This document shows, piece by piece, positions 11,850 to 23,029 of a stretch of DNA of 64,000 nt. Position 1 is the stretch's first letter. Every line of letters begins with the position of its first letter. The position numbers and the translations under genes are program-made. The notes below the pieces were generated by a model. It did no database searches, was not told where the DNA came from, and worked only from the letters and a program-made list of their open reading frames with translations. This stretch comes from Lycium barbarum. Taxonomy: Eukaryota; Streptophyta; Magnoliopsida; Solanales; Solanaceae. Location of the stretch: assembly GCF_019175385.1 (NCBI RefSeq), contig NC_083346.1, positions 57,813,821-57,877,820 on the forward strand, read 5' to 3'.

Positions 11850-14813
11850 ATGGATAACCTGATTGGTGAAATAGATTGTAGATCAAAGTCAGATGGAATA
11901 GTGATGGGAATTCTAAGATGCGCAATGGACAAAGCACATGAAAAGGTGCAGTCCGAAGCTGGATCGATCGACTTTCTTCATGAGAGATCAAAGTTTTATG
12001 AATTGGCAGTAATCCTTGTGGAATCAGGCCTAAGCATTGTTCAGCAAGAGACGAATATTCTTGAAAGCAATCGCGAAAAAGTCATATCAGACTTAACAGA
12101 AATGAGGCATTGGCTCTTGGGAAGGATTAACGTAATGAAGCTCTTAATCAATGAGAAAGATAGAGAATTAACAGAGAGGACAGAAAATGAATTAAAGCTC
12201 AGACTGGTTTTGGAATCTAAAGAAAAAGAAGTCATTTTTCTTCGTGATAAGTTGGAGAATCAGAGAACGATGAGTGAGGGCTCCCTAGATTTGGGGTTAC
12301 TACTCAAGAACAATGAAGCTAAAGAAAGTGACTCAAAATCTGATTCAGAACTTCTCAATGAGGAAAGATTCCAAGAAGATGATTTCTATGGAAGTTACAA
12401 CCATATTCCTAAAATAAAGCCAATGACTGATTCATTGAGGCCTGAACAGAACAAAGTGATTGAACAAATGAGTTCTGATATAGATATTTTAAAAGAAACC
12501 TTGGATTTTGCATTTGGGAAAAGGGATAATGGTGAGATGGTTCCTGTAGAGAAGCAATGGAGGTGTACAATTGAGAAAGATATATTATTTGTCTTGATAA
12601 GATTTTTTATTAATGATATTAAACAAAGGTTTGAAATAGAGTTGAGGAACTTTTTAGGTGGTCAAATTCCAGTGGGATTTTCAAATAAGAACTTGTCAAA
12701 ATTCATCAGTGAGATGACAACGTTATGCCAGGAACTAGAGGCCTTTTATAGTAGATATAATGAGGACAACAAAACTACTAGTAGCAATCAAGATTTATTA
12801 GGCCCTTTGAAAAAACTAAAACGAACGTGTAGTGAGCCTTTGCCAAAAGTTGATCAGGAGGACCAAGAAGTTGGTGGAAGTAACTATGTCGCTAAGCTGA
12901 TTAAGAATCATGAATATGTTATAAAGAAGCAATTAGAAGATCGAAATGTTATGAAAAAGGAAGTAATTGAAGAGGAGAAATCCACATTACACAAGAAAGA
13001 CAAGGAACTTGATTTCTTGAACAGAATGATAAAACATGTCATCACAAGATTGGACGATATAAGCTCATTGAATGTTAAGTCAGTCGATAAAGAATATGTG
13101 AAATGGGAAGAGAAATTTACTATGGAAAATTTATCCAGGTCTTTCATGGGAGATAAATTGGTAACTAGTGATTGTGCTTGCGAAATCATAAAAGATGAGG
13201 TGGGATCACTAAAAGAAGAAGTGGATAATTTAAATTTGCAGATATTAATCTTGGAAGAGATTCATTTGACCCTTTATGAAGGTTTGTTCAAGGACCAAAG
13301 TGTGGCTTGTTTTAAGTCAATTCAAAACACTAAAAGCACTAGTACTTTATTGCTACGCCAATTTGTTGCAGAAGATGGGAATTCAGAAACATTTGTTAAA
13401 GATATTCTAGATGGCAGCATCATACCAGAGACTATAGGGAGCCTATTGAAAGAGGATGTCTACGAGGTTTTCTTCGTGGAAATGTTTAAGGCATGGAAGG
13501 AGGAAAGCGATGATTTTGATATGGAGGTTCACATAAGGGAAGAATTCTACAATTGTATCATGGCTGAAGCTGTGAAAGATGAAATTTCAGAATATTTGAA
13601 TTCAGCTAAAAATAAGAAGGTGGAATTTGATGGAACTGAGGAAAGTATGATTCAAAAACTTGATTCTTTGTTAAAATCTCTCGAGTCAGAGGAAAATCTG
13701 ATGGTCAAAGCAAGTTCCGAGATAGAAGAACACAATGTGTGCCATGAACAAGAAATCTTGGAATGTGAAGGGGTTGAGGAGCGTGAGACTATTGAATGGT
13801 TGTTGAATGATGATGAGAGCACTTTCAGTTCTATGAACGAAAAACTAGTGATCGCAATGAAACAACTATCTACAAGCAAAGAATTGTTGTTGGATTTGGA
13901 GCAAAGTCTTGGCTTTTCACCTGATGTGTTATCAAAAAGTAGTGATGATTGTCTTCTATACACAAATACTAGTCTTGTGGTTGAAATGGAAAAATCATCA
14001 CAAGAGTCCATTGCACAAGTAGAAGACAGCAAAGTGGCACTTCTCAATGTATCAGATTTTCATCAAGTGATTCAAAAATTTGAGGTCAATGTAGTTAAAA
14101 ATCTAGTCATGAAATCGTCGAGGTATTCAACATTTTTCCATCTGAAATCTTGTTTTCAACAACCTCATAACAGCTAGGGACTAATTAGAATGACATTACC
14201 TCCTTCCAGGATAGAGGAACTGAAACATCAATTTCACAACTTAATTGTTGAACCGGTTTCCTTAATAAAGAAAAGGAAACTACTTTACAAGAAGGCTTTC
14301 TTAGCAAGATGTCAGAATCTAAAATTGGCTGAAACTGAGGTATATATAATTTACTAATTAGAAAATTAAATTGACATATCTAAGCATCTTGCTAATACCA
14401 TGAAATTGATGTTTGTACAGGTGGATTTGCTGGGGAATCAGGTGGAGGCACTTTTGCATCTTCTTGAAAATATATACATGATACTAGATCAAAATTCAAC
14501 TATTTTGTCTTGCCATTTTCAGGTCACCAACAATCTAAACATAACATTATTTATATGTTTATATGAACACCTTTATTTCGATCTAAGAGTAATGGCTCTT
14601 TTTTCTTCTTTTCCTTCCTTTAATATTTATGAACGACACATATACTTAGGTATAAACTAATGTACTTATGCACGTGCATACTAATGTATTTTATATCTAT
14701 ATTCATTGTTTTTATTACTTATTTATTTCTTAATATTGCAGGTGTTTGACATCTTAAAGCTCATCAAAGACGAATTAGCTCATGGAGTTGCTTGTGCTTC
14801 TTCTTCTTCTTAG
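11850..14813 (+). CDS. WAP: WPP domain-associated protein (WAP)-like coiled-coil protein, four exons
   Basis: Exons inferred from GT-AG sites and continuous frame: 11850-14122, 14210-14339, 14421-14522 and 14742-14813, giving 858 codons plus stop. The product is long, rich in Glu, Lys, Leu and Ser, and predicted to be largely coiled coil, with no signal peptide or membrane segment seen. The N-terminus (HERSKFYELAVILVESGLS, ILESNREKVISDLTEM) and C-terminus (LLYKKAFLARCQNL, VDLLGNQVEALL, FDILKLIKDEL) match my knowledge of tomato WAP, a protein that associates with the nuclear-envelope WPP-domain protein MAF1. Function here is inferred from that family. The TAG at 14175-14177, which seems to end the first open frame, lies in an 87-bp intron (14123-14209): splicing joins ...TCGTCGAG to G-ATAGAG and restores the conserved reading. 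The gene therefore looks intact. No neighbour shares its promoter. Confidence 0.88.
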
Positions 14814-15121
14814 GATGTAAAATCTAATAATTAATTTTTGTATAATATATTGATTTGCTTATATGTACGTAAAAAATATTCATAGCTCCCACAAGAAAAA
14901 CGCCAAACGGTGCAATTTTTCGAGTTTAGCACATTATATAACTACATTGTATCATATAGTATTTACATTTATATCCTAGGTTTTAGCTTAATCTCTTTGT
15001 ATGCATAAGCATTAAATATATCACCACACTCCTTTCACCATCTAAAAATATACATTTATACGTAATTAGCGGATCTCCTATGTCTTCTTGCTATCTTCTT
15101 CAAATCTAACTTTAACTACTA
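14814..15121. other. Downstream flank of WAP-like gene
   Basis: AT-rich 3' flank with several AATAAT/TATAAT-like strings that could serve as polyadenylation signals. No other feature is seen. Confidence 0.4.
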
Positions 15122-15149
15122 CTCCCTCCGTCCCAAAAAGATTGTCTTG

Positions 15150-16123
15150 GGCCTCATTTGTTTTAATTAAAATTAAGACGTCTGAATCTGAATGCACATC
15201 TGAATGATTAAGATGTTGTATCTAGATCTGAACAATGAATGATTAAGATTATTTATTTTCGAACATTTGGATGTGCACAATATATTTATTTAAACATAAC
15301 AAATATACAATTCAAATAAAAAGTAACTACAAATTAGAAAATAAATATAATTTTAATAAAATAAAAACAAAAAATTTATGTTTGCTAGTGATGGTGGAGA
15401 TGCTTTATAGTGGTGTTGGTTGGTGCTAATGGCTAGTAATAGTGGTGGTGATAGTTGTGATTGTGGAGGTGGTTGGTGTTGTAGTGACTGAAGTGATGGC
15501 GGCGATAGTGGCGGTGGTTGTGATGGGGAGTTGGTTGATGTTAGTAGTTGGTGGTAGTGGCTGAAGAATATGTGGTGGTTGACGATGGTATTGGTAGTAG
15601 TTGGCGTTGGTGCTAGTTGTGATAGGGTGGGGGTGGGTAGATGGGTGAAGAGCAGGTAGGTTAGGGTGGGTGGAGAGTAGGTAGGTTGGGGGTCAGTGGA
15701 GAGTAGGTGGTTGGGTAGGTAGGTGGATGGTAGGTAGGTGGGGGTGGGGTGGAGGGGCGGGGGTTGGGAGGGTGGGGTAGTGATTGTTGATAGTGGTGGT
15801 TCTGGTTGTGATGACAGAGATGGTTAGTGGTGGGGTGGTGATTCGTGGGGTACGGTGGGGGTGGAGAGTTGGTGGGTGGTGGGATGGGGTTGGAAGAGTG
15901 GGGTGGTTGGGAGGGTGAGGGTGGAGCTGGTGGTTGTGGATAGAGTGGTGGTAAAAATTATTCATACCTCTTAATGATATTAAGACTTTGTTCAAGATCT
16001 TAATGATTAAAACCTATTCAGACCAAATAAGTGTTTAAATCTTAATGTAAACAAATGCACTTAATGGCCTAAAGTCTAAACCATTCAAATTCAGACCTCC
16101 AGTAAGTGCAAACAAATGAGGCC
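15150..16123. mobile_element. Nested non-autonomous TIR element (~974 bp)
   Basis: Ends are inverted: GGCCTCATTTGTTT at the left and AAACAAATGAGGCC at the right. It interrupts the Stowaway-like MITE. Subterminal regions contain repeated TCTGAAT/ATTCAGA strings. The flanks are TTG and TTA, so a 3-bp duplication of the PIF/Tourist kind is possible but not exact; the superfamily is not assigned. No transposase is seen. Confidence 0.72.
15384..15955 (+). repeat. G-rich GGT/GGGT simple-sequence tract
   Basis: About 570 bp with strong strand bias: the plus strand is runs of GGTGGT, GGGTGGG and GTAGGT with few C. Around 15620-15780 there are many runs of three or more G within short spacing, giving G-quadruplex potential. 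The open frame on the other strand here (His/Pro/Thr-rich) is a by-product of this composition. Confidence 0.85.
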
Positions 16124-16448
16124 TTAGTTACTATTTGGACATTGAAAGGATATTTTCTTTAACCATTATTTTTTCAAATACTTTCTAAATATTTTGAATT
16201 GTTAACTATTGTAACTTATAGTACTTTTTATATAGTATCTAAAGATTCTATGTCCGAATTCACACCGAAAATTAGTTAGTTTGACCCTTGTAATCTGAAT
16301 CATGACAATCTTTTGGAACGGAGGAAGTAGTATTTATCTCTCTCTAGGATTTTCTCTCTTGATTCTCTCTAGAATGTTAACTAATTCTACTATCCTATAC
16401 TACCATCAGACCCACCTGACCAAACCAATGAAACATTGACAACTAAGA

Positions 16449-16473
16449 CACACACACCCCCCCCCCCCCCCCC
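16449..16473. repeat. (AC)n plus 17-base C run
   Basis: ACACACAC followed by an uninterrupted run of C at 16457-16473, likely length-variable. Confidence 0.9.
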
Positions 16474-16964
16474 ACCATAATTCAGAACAATTGGACTCAT
16501 CAGAGACATCTATGCGGACATTTTTGAAACCATCAAGGCGACTGCAACAGCTCAGCAAACAAAAATCCCTTCCCAAAATTGCGACCCTCCGATAACACTA
16601 CTCAGATCCACAAACAAAATCTCATCCCTCCTCAACCTAAAATTTCTACCAATTTTGACCTACCCCAATCCAAATCCCCCCCAAAATACAGACCTCGATC
16701 AAGCTAATCCTCACCACATCCAATCCCAAATTAGTAAATAATTACCTAATACCAACCTTTCCAAACAAGCTATTAACACCGTTAACAACTAAGTAGGGAC
16801 AAACAACGATGGTGGTAACAAGGATATGGATAAGAATGGCAAACATTTGGTGTCTAAATCGAATTTTACAGCCACTGTCCAAGCTAAACTCCTTTATATA
16901 CTAGTGAAGATGCTTTTGTTGGAGATATTGGAGGTTGACGCTTGGACTGATGATATAGAAAGTT
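16474..16964. other. Unassigned sequence before the copia LTR
   Basis: C-rich then A-rich, with short open stretches that hint at a decayed retroelement ORF1-like segment, but no family motif is firm enough to name. No intact gene is seen. Confidence 0.3.
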
Positions 16965-17203
16965 TGTTAGTTAGTTAGCTAATTGTCATTATAGTCGGTT
17001 AGTTAAAGGAGGTTAGAGTTAGATCAATTAGTTTAGATGAGAAGCTATATATAAGTAGGTGTAGCTAGGTATTTTGTATTCTGTATCATTCCAATTCAAT
17101 CAATATACAAAATTTCCTAACCGACTCTCTCATTTTCTCTTCAGCTCATATTTGAGAATTGACTCCTCTATGAATAGAGTCTCTTGCATGCATATGAATT
17201 TCA
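16965..17203 (+). repeat. Copia 5' LTR (approximate left end)
   Basis: A short LTR from TGTTAGTTAG to ...ATGAATTTCA, placed directly before the primer-binding site. It has a TATA-like TATATATAAG near 17047. The right end is firm; the left end is chosen from the TG start only, because the partner LTR is missing. Confidence 0.65.
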
Positions 17204-17206
17204 TCA

Positions 17207-17218
17207 TGGTATCAGAGC
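17207..17218 (+). other. Copia primer-binding site
   Basis: TGGTATCAGAGC, a perfect match to the complement of the initiator Met-tRNA 3' end, three bases after the LTR. Confidence 0.9.
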
Positions 17219-17327
17219 TAGAAGCATCGTGAATACTTGAAGATCGTTAGGGTTACCGATACAGATAAGTGATAATCGTGAATCCTTCGACCATTGATAA
17301 ATTACAGTTGAATTTTAGGTCAAATTG

Positions 17328-18262
17328 ATGAAGAAGACAACGATGGCAATTGAAGAAACTACCTCCACAACAAGCAACTCGAACACAACAACAACCATAG
17401 ATCATCATCCATTGTATCTGTAAGAATGCGATACTCTAGGTAGCAATCTAATCTCTTTCAATTGACTGGTCCGGAAAATTATGCGGTCTGGAGTAGATCG
17501 ATGAGACTTGGATTCGTAGGATTATGCGGTCTGGAGTAGATCGATGAGACATGGATTCGTAGGAAAGAGTAAGTTAGGGTTTTTAGATGGAAGGGATACT
17601 AAAGACAAAATTGCAGAATCTCTGCACGAACAGCGGGAAAATTGTAACGCCATAGTTCTATCATAGATAATGAATGTTGTGAATAAGGAATTGTTGAGTG
17701 GAATTATGTACGCATGTAGTCCACAAAAGGTTTGGATAGGTTTGAAGGAGATATTGGATAAAATTGATCGTTCTAGAATCTTCCATTTACATACAGAGAT
17801 AACTCGTTTGACACATGGCACATCTTGTATATCGAGCTATTTCCCGAAGATGAAGGAAATATGGGAGGAACTTGAAGCTCGCATGCTATGTCCTGGCTGC
17901 CAATGTCCAGAATCTAAGAAGTATGTCAAGCATTTTGAGTACCAAAGAGTATTTCAGTTTATAATGGGATTGAATGAGTCATATGGACAATGTAGAAGCC
18001 AGCTATTGATGATGACACCAACACCTAACTTGAACAAGGTCTATTCAATGATGATTTCACAAGAGAGTACGAAATCTCTGGGGAGAACAGTGCATGTGGG
18101 AGAGATGATTGAAGGATTAACATTGTTAAGTAATAGAGTGACTGGTAATCATAGGAACACTGCAATCATTTCAGGGATACAGGAAATAATATCAAACCTA
18201 AGAAGAACGGAGATCTATGTTGTGAATATTGTAGAATGAGAGGTCATAACAGGGAGAACTGC
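17328..18262 (+). pseudogene. Copia gag (UBN2-type) with CCHC knuckle, broken
   Basis: Nucleocapsid/capsid protein of the copia element. It starts at ATG 17328 with a Thr/Ser/Asn-rich leader and has the typical LTGPENYAVWSRSMR segment, then after a disrupted stretch a long open core (17670-18239) with MKEIWEELEARM and RVFQFIMGLNESY, characteristic of copia gag. The zinc knuckle C-X2-C-X4-H-X4-C is visible at 18221-18262 but one frame away from the core, so there is a frameshift between about 18184 and 18215. A stop follows the leader, and a 43-bp tandem duplication breaks the N-terminal part. Element C is inserted about 100 bp after the knuckle. Confidence 0.85.
17478..17563 (+). repeat. 43-bp tandem duplication within copia gag
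   Basis: 17478-17520 and 17521-17563 are head-to-tail copies with one difference (GAGACTTGG versus GAGACATGG). 43 is not a multiple of three, so the duplication shifts the gag frame. Confidence 0.93.
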
Positions 18263-18354
18263 TGGAATACATGGATATACTGAAGAGTTTAAGGGAAGAA
18301 GGAAACCACGTGGATACATTCAAAAATCAAGTGGTTATAATAAGCCATCAGCAG

Positions 18355-18359
18355 CAAAT
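18355..18359 (+). other. Target-site duplication of element C (left copy)
   Basis: CAAAT immediately before TGTTACG; repeated at 42311-42315 immediately after the right LTR. Confidence 0.92.
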
Positions 18360-18585
18360 TGTTACGCCTCTCATTTTCATCGCAGAAGAGTCCTTAGCAT
18401 ATTGGTGGTTTATACCCTTAGTATAGAGATCCGTACCCGAGCTATCGAGATATTAAGTGCCTTACCTCACATGTACCGAAGTACAACTATATGTTCCTTG
18501 CAATACGACAAGATTAGAAGTTAAACGAATCGAATCGACGCAAGTTGGAACGACTCAGGAAAACCTACAGAAACCAGTCTTCTTC

Positions 18586-18705
18586 GACGGGCCATCGACA
18601 CGTCGACGAGACATCATTTTATGTCATCGATATGTGACAGCCCCTGAAATTTCAGGTCGACGGAGCACGTCGACGAGCCGTCAACCCATCCGTCAACCTA
18701 CATCG
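18586..18705. repeat. CGTCGAC palindromes in element C 5' LTR
   Basis: Repeated CACGTCGACGAG, GTCGACGGAGC and related units around the self-complementary core CGTCGACG; the counterpart is 40333-40434. They lie directly upstream of the TATA position. Confidence 0.8.
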
Positions 18706-18724
18706 CTAGAGCTTTTTTGTTCCA

Positions 18725-18727
<3 letters not shown>

Positions 18728-18772
<45 letters not shown>
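18728..18772. repeat. (TA)n microsatellite at the TATA position of element C 5' LTR
   Basis: About 22 TA units. The same position in the right LTR (40458-40469) is an ordinary short TATATATAT box, so the array expanded from the core-promoter motif. Confidence 0.88.
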
Positions 18773-18773
<1 letters not shown>

Positions 18774-19828
18774 CCTCACGTTTTAATTCCTTATTTTTCA
18801 TATTCCAAACCAAAGAAAACCTTAACATATTTCCTCCCAACATTTTCCATCAAATTAGTGAAGTTTTACCAGGATCCGAGCCCCGTGAACCGGAGCTAGT
18901 GAAAGGAAAGTTGTTCCTAGGGTTCCATTGAAGTTGTTGAGTTTGAGAGTTGGAGTTGAAGTTTGATTTTTGGTGTTCTAGTCCCTTCAAGGTATGTATA
19001 TGATTCTTACCTTTGTGTTTGAGTTAATTATCAAGAGTTTTAGTAGTTTAAGGTAAAGGAGATGGTGTTGCGGAGGCATAAAGTAGTTTGTTGCTATGGT
19101 TGCCTTGTGGGATGATTTTGATTAGATTTTTGGAGAGATTTTTGCTTGTATATGTTGTCATATGATATTATTGTTGTTGTTGAAGTTGTTGTTGGTGTTT
19201 GGGTTGAATTGGAAATTGAGCGATTGTTAAGTTTACAAAGGAGATGTTGTCCGACATTCGTTAAGTTTCTTTCGTACTTGAATTGGATAGTAAGTGATGT
19301 AAATGGTCTAATTGTGGCATATGCCGTCTTGATTGTAGACTTACGAATTCAGGAAGTAGACGACGGGTGATTAGATACGCTTCAAGGTATGGTAAGGCTG
19401 CCCTTTCTTTTATTTTGGTATGATCCTTATGATATGAGCGAGCGAACGAATGAACGAGCTTCCATATTACTCAACTCTTAGAATCATTAGGAGTACTTTA
19501 GTCTTTGATGATCCTATACCTTTTTTTATGATTGTTCCTTCTGTTCTTGGGTCCTGAAATTTCGTATATTAATGATGTTAGCTCAAAAGATGTCTATCGA
19601 AGGTAGTACGACCTTATGTCACTCCAAGAGTTCTAGTTACTCATTGTACTTATGTATTGCATTTCATTATACATATGCACATTGACCCATGACCAGAAAG
19701 GGTTATATACGCGTATATTATATGTATTGGGGGTATGGAAAAAGGGATAGGCGTTATATACGCATTACCACCTAATCAGTTGGTGCACAGTGATGATGAT
19801 GATAATGGCCGCAGAGAGGCCGATGGGA

Positions 19829-19910
19829 TATGATATATGGATCGTGTTGTACGTTCCTCAGCACTAACTTATGATATATGGATCGGGTTATACGTTCCTC
19901 AGGACTAACA
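19829..19910 (+). repeat. 40-bp direct tandem pair in element C LTR
   Basis: Two adjacent copies of GATATATGGATCGNG...ACGTTCCTCAGNACTAAC; the same pair is in the other LTR at about 41518-41597, so it predates insertion. Confidence 0.85.
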
Positions 19911-20628
19911 GTTATATTATGACCTATGCATATCATACGCCCTCAGAGGCACTTTAAGCTATACAAAGTTATGCAAATACTCCCAGATGGTTAGTCACAA
20001 ATGCATTCAGATATTGAGATTAGCTTTCATGTTTCAGATGTCTTTCATGATTCTTATGTACTTGTTGTTATTATGCTTTACATACTCGGTACATTATCCA
20101 TACTGACTCCCCTATTACTCGGGAGGGCTGCGTTCATGCTCGCAGGTTCAGGCAGACAGACAGGCAGTCCAACTCAATAGGATTTCCACTAAGGGGTAGT
20201 CAGTGCGCTCAACTTGGTCTGAAGCTGCGGTCCATTTTTGGTATGCTATTTTTGACATGTATATATGGGTATGACGGGGCCCTGTCCTATTCTTTCTACA
20301 GTTTTATACTCTATTAGAGGTCTGTAGACAGTTATTTGTAGATGATATGTGGTGTAGCCTTGTCGGCTCCTATTATTTTGTGTACAGTATATGTAGCAGC
20401 CTGGCCGGCTTGCACTATTCTTTTCAATTTATATATATATATGCACAGATGGTTGAGAGTCCTTGATGTATAGTTCTTGGCGTTATTCTTGTATGAGTCA
20501 GTATAGTTCAGTTATAAGTCATATATGGACCACCCTGTTATTCAATAATATCCAGGTATGAGTATAAGGATGTATGGTTAGTAGGTCAGGTGCTTGTCAT
20601 GACTCACCGGTGTGGGTCGCGACAGAAG

Positions 20629-20640
20629 TGGAATCAGAGC
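20629..20640 (+). other. Element C primer-binding site
   Basis: TGGAATCAGAGC, one mismatch from TGGTATCAGAGC (initiator Met-tRNA), four bases after the LTR end. Confidence 0.85.
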
Positions 20641-20826
20641 AGTTCCGTCCTAGGGTTGTCTACAGACCATGTCTAATAGAGTCTTATTTATGGGTGTGTT
20701 GTGCACCACACTTATAGATATGAGGCTACATGGCATTTAGGATGTTGTCATTTTTTCTCTCTTAGATCGTGCGATAGAGTTGTGTGCTAAGAGTTCGCCT
20801 TCTAATGATTTGTTCTGATTTCAGCG

Positions 20827-20980
20827 ATGCCTCCAAAGAAAGCTACAGCTGCCCAGAAGGGCAAGAGAGTTGCTGGTGAGGCTACTAGTCATATTCAGCG
20901 GATTACCAGGGCTCGGGGCGAGTTTCAGAGTGATACCCCAGCTCCAGCACCTGCCCTAGTGATTCCAGTCCCTCTGCTAG
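20827..20980 (+). pseudogene. Element C gag, N-terminal part
   Basis: Starts at ATG 20827 with MPPKKATAAQKGKRVAGEA, a typical basic gag start, followed by a Pro/Ala-rich stretch. It is cut by element D at the GCTAG target site; the rest resumes at 32185. It lies shortly after the primer-binding site, as expected. Confidence 0.85.
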
Positions 20981-21164
20981 TGTTACATCTTGGAAATTTC
21001 CCCCGCTAGCGTACAGTGATTAAGCCAATGAAGGGTATGACGTATATGGTGTTTTGACGAGGGACAAGATCCTTTAGACTGGTATTGAGGTGTTAAACAA
21101 TCGTTAAGAAGGTTCCATAAGGGTCGGAGATGAAGCGAAGTGATGGAAATGAGATTCAGTGAAC

Positions 21165-21420
21165 TGGTGGATTATACGGACCGTATAATGCTTTTACGGT
21201 CGTATAATGAACCGTAGAAGAGTCACAGAGTGAGGTTGCTGAAAGGTGGGTTTTACGGTCTATTATACGGACCGTATAAAATTATGCGGACCGTATAAAA
21301 TTATACGGCCCGTATAATGCACCGTCAAATTGACACAGAAAAGGGTAATCACTGGAGCAGTTTTACGGTCGATTATACGGACCGTATAATGGACCGTATA
21401 ATGATGTCGGGACAGATTTC
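21165..21420. repeat. TATACGGACCGTATA palindrome array in element D 5' LTR
   Basis: Five or more copies of ATTATACGGACCGTATAAT and close variants, immediately upstream of TATAAA. The 3' LTR array (30040-30270) has a different arrangement: one unit gained, another lost. Confidence 0.88.
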
Positions 21421-23029
21421 AACTTTATAAAATAATGATCCAAGTCCATTTTATTTATTTCCCCTTCTCTCTCCACGACCCAATCTTTCTCTAGAACATT
21501 CCAAAACACTTCCAATACAAGAATACAAGTGAAAATCAAGATCAATAACACTTAAATCCATGAAATCAAGAGTGTGAAACTCACCAAAGTTCATCTATAC
21601 CAAGAAATTGCAAAGGAAGTGAAATATGGTTATTAGTATAAAAGAGTATTGCTACTCAAGACTTGTTCCACCATCATCTAAGGTATGTTTTATGACTTTA
21701 TCATGTTATTTAAGGTATTACGAAACTAAGAAGCTTGAATTGTAGAAAGACATGGGAAATGGGTCTTGAATGGGTGAATAGTGTCACCATTGAATGATAG
21801 TGGAATGGAATCATAAAAGTGCGTGTTGTGATTGTGAATACGTTATAAATGATGTTTATATCATGAAACAAGTATTAAATGCGCGAAAACACAATAATGA
21901 GTTATAAGGACAAATGTGGGGAAATTAGAGAAAAATGGTGGAATGTGGTGAATATATAAATGATGGTTGTTGATTGTAATATTATGGATGTTGTTGAGAA
22001 CGTTGGGAGTTGATATGGACTATGGGAAAAGTAGCATAAGTAAAGGAAGTGCTGCCCAACTTTCTCTAGAAATAGTGACGTATTCCTTAAGTCGACTAAC
22101 TAACGTTAATACGGATTATTTCGTGAAGGTAGCGACGTGACATTAAAGAGAGCAAGCGAACGATAGCTCAGCTAAACGACAAAGGTATGTGAGGCTAGTC
22201 CTTTCCTTCTAATGGCATGAATCCTATAGCCTAAGTTCCTTTCCTCTCTAGGAGTTCCTATATTCCGGAAATCTAAAAGCCTATATCCATAAACGTCTAT
22301 GTAAGATAAGAGATATGATATGATGATGCCATATTGATAATGATGTTATTTATTGCTTACACTCACCTTATGTATTAATTCCTTCAAGGTGAGGTAGAAT
22401 GTCAATCATTGCTCCATAATGAAATCGGGGGATCACGACCTTACGTCACCCCGATAGAGTATAGTTGATCTTGAGCTTTATGCATGTACTATAATGATAT
22501 GAGCATGTTATTATAATATCACACCGCGCCTAGTTGGCCGGGCAGTCACCGCTAAGGCGGGCAGCTATACGGATACACCATGACCATTTAGCATGGGCAG
22601 ACACCACTAGTGGGCGGCATGAGATGGTACCCCGGACGCGGGAGGCCTGGACGCGGGCTATTGTTATTGATTATCACACCGTTCCGATATGGACAGGCAG
22701 TTTACATATTATGCATATATGATATGATGATGAGTATGAGTAAGATAGCATGCATTACTTCTCTTATGATTGTCACTCAGATCCAGATGTTTCATATTGA
22801 TGTCCTCATTATATTATTGTTGTCTTTCTTCATTGTTCATGCCTCTCATACTCAGTACAATATTCGTACTGACGTCCATTTTCTTTGGATGTTGTGTTCA
22901 TGCCCACAGGTAGACAGGGAGGTGAGCTTGATCCAGATTCTTAGTAGCTTTCAGCTGATTGAGAGCACTCCATTGTTCGGAGGTTCTTGTGATTCTCCTT
23001 TTGGTATATATGCATATTTTGGGCACGGC

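Larger units (their letters stand above)
15122..16327. mobile_element. Stowaway-like MITE carrying a nested insertion
   Basis: Terminal inverted repeats CTCCCTCCGTCCCAAAAAG at the left and the complement of CTTCCTCCGTTCCAAAAG at the right (to 16327), flanked by TA on both sides. CTCCCTCCGT ends with a TA duplication are typical of Stowaway/mariner MITEs. Without the nested piece (15150-16123) the element is about 230 bp, a normal size. Confidence 0.85.
18360..20624 (+). repeat. Element C 5' LTR
   Basis: Runs from TGTTACGCCTCTC to GGTCGCGACA. It contains CGTCGAC-type palindromes at 18586-18705, a TATA-box position expanded into (TA)n at 18728-18772, a donor-like CAAG/GTATGT at 18992, a 40-bp tandem pair at about 19829-19910 and the putative branch/acceptor block ending at 20145. 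The partner LTR at 40112 is similar but clearly diverged. Confidence 0.92.

Noticed and set aside
14175..14177. TAG in the WAP-like gene taken as a pseudogene signal
   Set aside because: It lies in an 87-bp GT-AG intron; the joined exons give conserved family sequence to a later stop at 14813.
15693..15995. Minus-strand His/Pro/Thr-rich open frame as a small protein gene
   Set aside because: It is the complement of the G-rich simple-sequence tract inside a MITE; no start context or homologous motif.
17207..17218. Met-tRNA-like TGGTATCAGAGC strings as tRNA genes
   Set aside because: Only the 12-13-nt primer-binding match is present next to LTRs; no cloverleaf follows. No tRNA or rRNA gene was seen in the window.
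18457..18786. Open frame ending in repeated Tyr-Ile
   Set aside because: The end is the (TA)n microsatellite in the element C LTR; not a gene.
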